Positions 55,870 to 64,000 of a stretch of 64,000 bases of DNA are shown in pieces. This DNA comes from Armillaria gallica. Lineage: Eukaryota; Basidiomycota; Agaricomycetes; Agaricales; Physalacriaceae. The translations under genes were made by a program, and so were the position numbers. Location: the NCBI GenBank assembly GCA_037576215.1, contig JBANDB010000002.1, positions 3,100,001 to 3,164,000 on the forward strand, read 5' to 3'. Position 1 is the first letter of the stretch; each line of letters opens with the position of its first letter. The notes under the pieces were generated by a model. It was not told where the DNA came from. It saw only the letters and a program-made list of their open reading frames with translations, and searched no databases.

Positions 55870-56299
55870 CTAAAAGTCTGTTATCTTACCTGCAAAAACT
55901 TGTACTTTGCCATTTTTGTTTATTTATTTTATTTTTATCGTCGAGTGCTACTGACAGGCTGTTAGTCGGTGGTTCCATGTCATGTCCAACACGAGGTAAC
56001 CACGCAGCACCGGCTGGTCCATTGCTGCTGTCGAAGTTATCCGATCCTTCAGTGCAACAGCATCTTAGCGCCATGCGAGCGCTACTTGAATCTCCAAATT
56101 GATAACTAATTCGTCCACGTCTAAACTCTAAAAATTCCCAAGCAGAGGGAATTATGCTTGGCGAGACCACGTGTACGCTGCTGAATGATGGACCAGACGC
56201 TTGGAAACTCGCGATGATGTCCGTTTTCTCCACGCACAGCAACTTGCTTTTTCCAACGCTTTCTAGATCGCAGCGACGTTCACCGCTCTTTTACCTTCA
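55870..56299. other. intergenic between charged nuclear protein and ATPase genes
   Basis: About 430 bp. Two short opposite-strand frames (55863-56102 plus, 55886-56242 minus) overlap and look fortuitous. It contains an ATT-rich stretch (tatttattttatttttatcg) near 55921. Confidence 0.45.
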
Positions 56300-59017
56300 A
56301 TGTCCTTGATTTTTTCTGCCCGTTATCTGTCTCGCGGTCACCTTTTGCCTCGATTTTACTCTCAGACCCAGAAAACACGTCCGAAGAGCTCGCCTTCCGT
56401 AAAAGTAACTCCAAAAGGTCCGCCTAGTGCGGTTTCTGAGCGTCATGAAGTCCAGGAGGGGAATGTAGCACTAAATGTCCCGTATAACCCCCCTGGAGGT
56501 GGTGGCGGAGGGGGTGTAGGGGGCACCAGTGTATTTGCATTTACGAACAATGCATTCTTGGATGCAGCTCTGACGACGGTGATTGGGCTGGGTATGGGTG
56601 CGTATTAATATTCCATAAGATATGCAATCATCGGCTGACGTGCAGACAGTTTTTCTTGGTGGTGTAGGATACTTGAAGTGGTATAAATGGAATGTTTTGC
56701 ACAAGGTGCGTAACTTTTCAACGCGGCGATTTGTATTCTTGACTGTCGCACAGATTGAGAAAGCCTTTGAGCCCGGCTACGATCCGGCACTTGAAGTTGC
56801 GACTGAACATAATAAGAGTAGTGTAATTGAAGAGGGTGGTAGTGGGTCGGACGATGTTGACATGAATTCTGACGTACCTTGGACACAGCACCTCCGACGG
56901 AAAGAACAGGATCGGATAGACAAGATCGTCCAGGGAGCAGAGCCTGGACATTATTTTGTACTTCTCGGGCCAAAGGTACGATAATCAATTTTAAAGTGTA
57001 TGACTACGTCTCATGGAATTGATCGGTGTAGGGTTCGGGAAAGGGCACCATGATTTTCGACTCAATGACTGCCATCCAGGCTGATGGTGTCGCTATGTGT
57101 GATGCTCACCCCGATCTGGAGGTCTTCCGTCTTCGCTTGGGCAAGGCGTTGAACTTCGAATACAACGAAGATTCACAAACTGGCTTGTTCCAGAGACGTG
57201 ATCCTCGCGAAGGTGAGTAGCCGACAAGTTCGTAGAGCCCACGATTCTGACATGATTCCAGGTGGACCTGCGCTTGATATCGAGAGAGGTAAGGAAGTAC
57301 GACGGAATCCTCACGAGAATGTCCTAATTTCTTTGTGTTTCACAGCCCTGAATAAGCTAGAGAAAGTGGCCCTCAAGGTTGCCCGCAAGAAGGGCAAGCC
57401 CTTGGTCCTAATAGTCAACAATGTGCACTACCTCAAGAACGACGACGATGGACGGAACGTCTTACTGCAACTACAACAAAAGGCCGAGTCCTGGGCTGCC
57501 AGCGGTGAGCATTTTGCTGACTGTCGCTTACCGTACTTAACTCTTTCCAGGAATTTTGACACTTGTGTTTAGCACGTACGTCTGCAGCTGACAATAACGC
57601 ACTTCTTGACTAAGATTGAAATGAAGGGACGATTTCTGGCCGTTTTATGTTATGCGTATGTCCGCTATCCACCTACGAAAGTACTTTGGTCTCACTATCA
57701 GCAGGAAAGACCGCCACTAGAATGCACGTTCGTGATTGACTACCCTTCAATGGTTCATTCCTGAAATGAGAGGTTGATAGGTTCTGTCAATTTATGACCT
57801 TGACATGAAGGAGGCATTACATGCTTCTACCCGCATGAGAATAGACCTAGGTCAGAAGGTCAAAAGCCAAGCCGTTCAAGACGCCGTATCAATCGTTGGA
57901 GGCCGTCTTTCTTACCTAAACAAGGTATAATATTCGGTTGTCGTTCTATAGAGTTACCCTCACCTGTCCCCAAAGATCTCGAAATCTAAGGATATGCTCG
58001 ACATGGCAAAACAACTTCTCTCAATTGAGAAGGCTTGGTTGTTAAGTCAAATAGGTCAGCCTATCCTAATTTTTTTGTTGTATGGAAACTTACAGCTGCA
58101 CAGGTCTGATAACCGATTGTGATGACGATGTTATGGACGAGGTAGAGTGGTCTACCCCCAAAACTCTCAAAGGGTTTTCTGAGATTGTTGCCAGCAAAAA
58201 TGGAGTTCTTGCTCTTGGCTGCTGTTACAAGAATTTGTCAAGCTGAGGCAAGAACAAGAACGAGAGTTGGAAGAATCTCGTAAGGCCGGTACCTCCAATA
58301 TGCAATCAGCAGCGGAACTGCCTCTACCTGTAATTCCTTATGTGAGTTTCATTCCACTCCGTGTTCGTTACTATATGCTTATACCGCTGCAGTGGAAATG
58401 CCGACAAATTATGACACGAGCAGACTTTTTGGAAGGTGTGTGATACTACCGGTACGCTTGGCACATGTCTGACCCGAACCGCCGACAGACTTGGACCGAA
58501 AAAATATTATTGCTATAGATGTGAGTGACCTGCCAAGCTAAGGGATTTGCGCCGTCTCTTACCGGTACTCGTTAGGTCAACCATGACGTCCGACCTGACT
58601 CGATGCTCATCCTCCATGCCGCGAGACAAATGGTGGAGCAAGAAGAGTTCGAAGACACACTCAACAACGTTCGCGACCGGATCGATGAAATTGAAAGTCT
58701 TCACCGGACAAGAGAATTGACTGTACGTGTGGTTTTCGCGTGTTCTTTTCTACTCGCTGACAAGCTCGCCAGTTCAAGGATCTTGACAAAGGGGACAAGA
58801 TTGACCTTAGAGTGGATAAAACGGGAGAAATAGAGCGTAATGTATAGCAGCAGTTGTACTATGCCCTCACTTTATAGGAATCTTTCGCCTTGTCGTCCCT
58901 CCCTGGATATCGTTCGGCCTAGATGCATTACAGGCGATCAACGGGACGATTCACATCAAGAGCGACAAGTCCGAAATGTCTTTGGGGAAAATTCCAATCA
59001 AGAACGTTCCTTGGTAG
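56300..59017 (+). CDS. mitochondrial P-loop (AAA/archaeal ATPase-like) ATPase
   Basis: Roughly 15 exons splice to ~620 residues. The N-terminus MSLIFSARYLSRGHLLPRFYSQ is a good mitochondrial presequence. A glycine run is followed by one hydrophobic segment (AALTTVIGLGM..FLGGVGYLKWY) and a P-loop GPKGSGKGTMIFDS near residue 190. Next come DLEVFRLRLGKALNFEY and a Walker B-like PLVLIVNNVHYL, then a sensor-like GILTLVFSTDDFWPFYVM. A long helical C-terminal half ends PPWISFGLDAL..IPIKNVPW at 59015-59017. This fits the fungal mitochondrial inner-membrane ATPase family often annotated archaeal-ATPase-like or RNA12/YME2-like; the exact role is unknown. All introns are GT..AG and the frame is intact. 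Confidence 0.85.
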
Positions 59018-59576
59018 TCGTGAGGTTGGAGACCATTTGATTCTGGAACTTTGAGCTACCGAAAAACAGGCTTCTACGATGCATGCTCGCATGCGTGATC
59101 AAACCGTATCATGCGACGTAGGAGGGGAGTCAGGGATGACCTCGCTATCATATAATTTCATTCAGCGAAAACGAGTATCGACACCTAGCGATACATGCAT
59201 CAATATCACGGCACGCCCTTCAACGCCGAGTGTATTCCCTTTGATTTTAGGTGATACGTGTCTGGACCCAAGTACTCCTTGAAGTCATGCACTTGTACCT
59301 AGATTTAAGAGGTTTGCAGGTAAAGTGCCTTCATCCCAGAACAATGGGACTGTTGTATTCGATGGTGCCAGCGTCAAAATTACAACTTTCTAGTAGTCTT
59401 TTGTATTCTGGTCTCGAAGCAACAGGGAAATTGAACGTTCGGACATTGATAATTGTGACAAGGACCAGAAACGTCGTCGACGGATATTGCCGTTTCCGGA
59501 GCGCGAGTCCGGTAAAAAGACTTGCAACGTTTTTGTCCTTGTACCGGTACCACCACGACCCGTCACATAAAGTGCG
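59018..59576. other. intergenic downstream of the ATPase gene
   Basis: About 560 bp; a plus-strand frame 59251-59883 overlaps the next gene in another frame and looks like a shadow. Nothing recognised. Confidence 0.45.
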
Positions 59577-59972
59577 ATGGCAGTCGACGACACGAAGCCT
59601 CCGTCACACACGCTGCCTCCATCGTACGCCCAGTCTACTTCCAGTGGTGTCACGGTCGTCGAACAACCTGGACCCTTACCCAGCAGTCTTGCGAGCACAG
59701 TCACGGCCACGTCGTCGACGCCATTTCCCTCAATGTTCACCCCGCCCAACGTGCAGCATCCGCACCATGTGCAGCATTTTCGCTTTGGACCTACCCCGCC
59801 ACAGGAGTTGCATCTCCCGTACGCGTACTATGATCCGAGGTCGGAGTACTCAGTTGCCATGGCTGACCACCGTGCAAGGATGAGATTCCTGGGTTCGGTT
59901 TTGTATGCAGCTGGCGTTTGGGTTCTCTTTGGGATTTTGGCGGGATGGTGGGGACAGGCATGGAGTGAGTAA
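59577..59972 (+). CDS. small single-pass membrane protein, unidentified
   Basis: A 131-codon frame starting MAVDDTKPPSHTLPPS. About 90 residues of Pro/Ser/Thr-rich, probably disordered sequence (QHPHHVQHFRFGPTPPQ) precede a short basic segment (ADHRARMRFLG) and one membrane helix (VLYAAGVWVLFGILAGWWG), giving a tail-anchored layout. It ends WSE just after a possible GTGAGT donor at about 59966, so the true C-terminus may be spliced to a later exon. I do not recognise the family. The codon usage and the natural helix suggest a real gene rather than chance. Confidence 0.6.
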   Translation: MAVDDTKPPSHTLPPSYAQSTSSGVTVVEQPGPLPSSLASTVTATSSTPFPSMFTPPNVQHPHHVQHFRFGPTPPQELHLPYAYYDPRSEYSVAMADHRARMRFLGSVLYAAGVWVLFGILAGWWGQAWSE

Positions 59973-61920
59973 CTGGACCATCCCGTATGGGAGGTGTATT
60001 TTTAGATGTATCATGGACGAGGCCAAATAGCCAAATTTTGGTTGGTTTCATTTGATTCGTTCTGGACCTGTGTTTCTGACATTCGTCTTGTGTTCCAGGT
60101 ATATCATATTTCATCTTTCACGACATGCATGCACTTGGATTGTACCACTATAATTCCACATTTCTACCTATGGGGACTGTTATATGTGTAATGCTGGACT
60201 TGCTTTCTTTTCACCAACGTGAAGCTCCTTTCAAGGTCAATTGACATTTCAAAGGTACTCTTACTGGGTTCTGATTATATGTATGCTAACGTCAGGTTTT
60301 TAGGTTTCTACAGCATGTAATTTAGCTGTTTAGCTGTACTCAGGCTGTTAATATCGCCCATTCTCGTTGCTCAATACAACAGCTATGTACAGCGTATCAT
60401 TCGTCTCACATAAGCCTTACAGTAAATCCGAGGTGGGTATTTGTATGGCAAGTATTCCCTGAAAGTTTTCTGTGTCGTTCAGATCGCAACGTTGAATGGA
60501 CTTCCCTTTAGGCTGCTCCTCCTGCACCTGCGTCGACTCGGGCAACATTACGGTGCTCTCGTGCAACGCTTGCGAACATGGACTGCGGCTCCACATCCTC
60601 TGTTAGTTATGTGCGAGATCATTGTTCTCGTTCTCTTGTAACTTGTCGCGATTTGACGTTTCTTTCACTATTGTTTTCCGTAGCCGGCCGCCTTTGTTCT
60701 CGAAGTCGTCTCGATGATTTCTACAGACTATGACATCACCTGTCCGAACTGACGCAGTCAAATGGACGTCCTTCATGGAATCACATTAATCACAGCCCAC
60801 CCCCTGTACAAAGTTTATCGTTCTCCCTTTCGACAAGGCAGCGGTGATACGCGAGAAGTATCCCGTGAACAAACATGGTGCCGTACTTTCACCCAAGAAC
60901 CACAATTGAAATCGATAACAATACCTCTACCCTGTCACCGAATAACAACCGCCGGAATCCAGGAAGATGTCCGGCCCCAAAAGGATTTTGGCGAGCCATC
61001 GCGTGTGTATCGCGTGCGAGTGATGTGGGCAGATCTCTCGGTAAGGTTTCATTCTCTTTTTCAACCATGACTTTCATGAACTCTTTCTCTCGAAAACGAC
61101 ATTTTTCTCATTGGCTGATAATGCGCTTACAAAGTCGAACAGCCTCCACTGCATCAGGCGAACAAAGAATCAACTGATGGGTTTGGATAGGGAACAAAAG
61201 AAGGGTAGAACATGGGTGGGCAGCAGTTGCGCAAATAAGAGGCAAGACATTGTGGGTACGAGACATTGTCTTGGCGGTCAAACAATGGGAACAATGGACC
61301 GAGCGGAGGTGCGTCGCGCTGTACACGCTTTGTAGTGGCGGGCTGCCATTGGCCAGGGTGAGCCCGGATCACATGAATCAGGTTTGTCTCTGTTTGGGTT
61401 TCGGTTTACATTGCCTAAAAGGGAAGTGGTCAATGCGTGGTAATGGATGGAAATGGGAAGAAGCGAAATCCGGAGGGGAAATTCGGCCTCGTCCGCTTGT
61501 TACCTTCCAACCCATCACCCTCTTCGATCGCACATATCCCCCTTTCCCCGACTCAATTCCGTCGCCGTCGCCGCCAACGACCTCAAACACCCTTTGCTTA
61601 TCGTCGACATCGTGCCCAACGTCGTCGACGACATTCTGCTCCACTTTTTTTCGCCGTTGTTGGCCCCAATCTGGCCCTGTACGCGTCGCGCATTCCGTAC
61701 ACCGCGCCCATCGTTCATCCCATCGCCGCCCACTGTATCCATATCTATCCTGCGTCACCTCACCTGTACACTGCCCTCTTCCCTTTCATCCTGCTTTCGG
61801 ATTTGTTGATGTGCTGAGCTTCCTTCATTTTTACCCCCTCGCTGCCCATTTTTGTCACATCCCATTATCTGCCCATCCTGGCGTCTTCGACCCCCCTTCT
61901 CCCAACCTCTGCTCACCAAG
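59973..61920. other. 1.9 kb upstream region of the WHI3-like gene, CT-rich at its end
   Basis: No gene was recognised between 59973 and about 61300. From about 61490 to 61920 the plus strand is strongly pyrimidine-rich (ccctttcccc, cttccctttcatcc, cccccttctccc), typical of a fungal 5' UTR or promoter feeding the next gene. Several frames of 100-240 codons cross this tract in all three phases and are probably by-products of the bias. The first coding exon of the WHI3-like gene must lie here or be very short; I could not locate its ATG. Confidence 0.5.
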
Positions 61921-64000
61921 CGGACGAGGACTTCATCAACAAGTCCCTACTAGATTCCCTTGACGCTCAGGCCGACGCTGAGCCCATTGCGTCGTCTGAC
62001 TCGGACCACGCCGCAGGACCTTCCTACGGTTCTGCCTCCAACTCATCCTCAGAGGGCTCTTCATCTGTTCCCTATCACATGCACATCCAATCCCAACAGT
62101 CCATCGTGTCCCGTTCAGACTCACCGCCTGACAACGGGGCTCATATCATGCTTCACCATATCCAATCTCAGGAAACATTGTACAATCTGCAACCCTCACA
62201 AAACGGCATGTACACCACCAGCCATACCAACCATATACACCCCAACTCTGACTACGCTGTCGACATCGATCCCCAGAAGCAGCTCGCATCCAAAATCAAT
62301 GACGGCCCTCCTTCCTTCAGATCACCCTTCAGCGGTTTTACCAGCGCTACTCGCTCTCGACACCACAATGCGCCTTCCATGCTCACCTCTCCCACCTCGT
62401 ATCGCGAGTCCTCCACTTTCTACCCATCTGCTGCGGATATGTATCCCCAACAGATGACATCCCCCACCCACGTCCATATGCAACCGTTCGAGCCTCGGGG
62501 CAGTTTCGACTTTTCCGGTAGCCAGACGGTAAACGGTGTGCCCAAGGCGTCTTTCAATGTCGTCGACCATCAGTTTACGAACGGGCATTCTTCTCTTCTC
62601 CCCCCGCACAAATCCCAACCGCACAGTCAACAGTCGCAGCTTAATGGCTACGGCAGTCAGTACATGAACGGCATTCATTTGTCGTCACAAACGCCATATG
62701 GTCCCCATATTCCATCTGGTCCTGCTACGTCCTTGGTCAACGGGAACGTTGTGGGCGGTGCGGCAGGATCTACGGTTCTATCGGGCGCTGGAAGCATGCT
62801 CATCAACAGCTCTAGTGTACCCTCTGGTCCGCTCCAGCAGCAAGAGGACATTTCAACTATCTTCGTCGTTGGTTTCCCTGATGATATGCAGGTATGTACC
62901 TTTTGGCTTACGTGGCAGAGTAATCCTCTTAATACTACTTTTTAGGAACGAGAGTTCCAAAACATGTTTACATTCTCTCCCGGATTTGAGGCTGCCACCC
63001 TCAAAATTCCCAACAAGGAGTACACGTCATACGGCGGCATTAATGGGGTCGGCACAGCGGGCCTGCGCACCACCGCTGGTTCGAATTACGCTCAAGCCTT
63101 TAATGGCTCTAATGATCCATATAACCTAGTTACCGTTAATCAGGGCGGTGTCGTTGTCGATGGAGGGCGTGACGGCATGTCCTCATGGCCTGCACCCTCC
63201 GTCGACGACAGTGGTAGCGGTCAATTCATGTCTGGTGGTGGCCTGAGCATGCCCCCTCGGAAGCAAATCATTGGCTTTGCGAAGTTCAGGACACGGGAAG
63301 AGGCGCTGTCAGCCCGAGACCTTCTACAAGGTCGACGGGTTGATATCGAGAAAGGCGCTGTCCTAAAAGCTGAGATGGCGAAGAAGAACCTCCACACGAA
63401 GAGAGGAGTGGGCCCCATTCCCAGTGGCCTAGGGGGTGCCGGTGCTTCTGCCAATGCTATCAGTCAAGGAATGATTGGCGTTGGTGCACCTGGTATGAAC
63501 GGGCTCCAAACGTCCCTGATCAGCGGCACGGGTAGTGGGCTTCTCGGAGGCGTGGGTTCTAATGACATGTATGGTATTGGACCTGAAGCTCTCAATATCA
63601 GGGAGCGGGAGTATTCCAGCGGGCCCCTCAGACCGCAGTGGCGAGAACATGTTACAGACATGAACGGTGCTATTCGAGATGGCAGAGAAGAAGAAGAACG
63701 CAAGAGGGAGAGAGATGTAGCTGCTCTCAATGCTATGGGTCTTGGTCCCACGCACCGTAGCGCCCCAGAGCGAGATGATGATGTGCGAGAGTGGAAGAGA
63801 CGCGAGAAGGAGATGCGACTGAGAACTGGAAATGTGACTGCTTATGACGCTTTCCACTCAGTGCCTCCTGGAATATCACGACAGTCATCCACCAATACAG
63901 GCTTGTTATCGTCTGGGGAGCTACCTACCGCGCCAGGCGGCCCGAGTCCCGTCTCCGGTGGAAACGCTTATCAAATGACGTCTCTTGGGTCCCTTCAATC
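61921..64000 (+). CDS. WHI3/Scw1-type RRM RNA-binding protein, partial
   Basis: The frame is open from an acceptor at about 61920 (ctcaccaag) to the window edge, with one intron (about 62892-62945). The start exon is not found and the 3' end lies outside. The first ~290 residues are Ser/Gln/His/Pro-rich (SIVSRSDSPPDNGAHIMLHH). Next comes an RRM: ISTIFVVGFPDDMQ (RNP2), EREFQNMFTFSPGFEAATLK, then after a Gly-rich insertion KQIIGFAKFRTREEALSARD (RNP1) and LLQGRRVDIEKGAVLKAEMAKKNL. This RNP2/RNP1 pair with FVVGFP and FSPGFE is typical of yeast Whi3 and fission yeast Scw1, which bind mRNAs to control cell size and cell-wall integrity. The tail beyond 63400 is Gly/Met-rich and then charged. Confidence 0.85.

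Noticed and set aside
61250..61963. 237-codon plus-strand frame in front of the WHI3-like gene
   Set aside because: It runs through a C/T-rich tract in which all phases are open, and it is out of phase with the conserved protein.

Overview
The window looks like nuclear DNA of a basidiomycete fungus, most likely an Agaricomycete (mushroom) relative. Genes are split by many short introns of about 45-65 nt with GT..AG ends and CTNAY-like branch sites. Most protein families are pan-fungal, and several (the TmpA-like membrane protein, the paired zinc-finger proteins, the DUF1917 protein) are of a type I associate with mushroom genomes. I found no bacterial-style operon, CRISPR array, tRNA, rRNA or intact transposon. 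All gene models were built by hand-splicing translated frames, so exon ends are approximate unless stated.

Layout, left part (1-20.6 kb): the 3' end of a protein prenyltransferase alpha-repeat gene (+); a TmpA-like integral membrane protein (-); an unidentified coding stretch (-); the ERAD adaptor HRD3/SEL1L (+); a DEK_C/SWIB chromatin-type protein (+); a two-finger zinc protein (-); a 3.4 kb stretch with no recognisable gene; phenylalanine ammonia-lyase (-); a second two-finger zinc protein (-); and the SSU-processome endonuclease FCF1 (+).

Middle part (21.6-42.1 kb): a DUF1917 protein (+); a very large, acidic, low-complexity protein (-); a nitrilase with an in-frame stop codon (-); a CSC1/OSCA-type mechanosensitive channel (+); an IMPACT/YIH1-type protein (+); the Golgi sorting receptor RER1 with two microexons (-); a D-glycerate 3-kinase-like P-loop kinase (+); and a GNAT acetyltransferase (+).

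Right part (44.5-64 kb): a Pho85-type cyclin (+); the poly(A)-RNA binding protein NAB2 (+); a DUF1279 mitochondrial protein (-) sharing a tiny promoter with a proline-rich protein (+); an NFKBIL1-like protein (-); a SAP-like small protein (-); a charged nuclear protein (+); a mitochondrial P-loop ATPase (+); a small single-pass membrane protein (+); and the 5' two thirds of a WHI3/Scw1-type RRM protein (+) running off the end.

These are mainly housekeeping genes in ordinary eukaryotic order and do not form a pathway cluster. Tightly packed blocks (49-59 kb) alternate with gene-poor gaps of 1-3.4 kb. I saw no convincing new biological system. The best leads are the RER1 microexons, the probable nonsense mutation in the nitrilase, two candidate GC-AG introns, the pair of similar zinc-finger genes around PAL, and the giant acidic protein.
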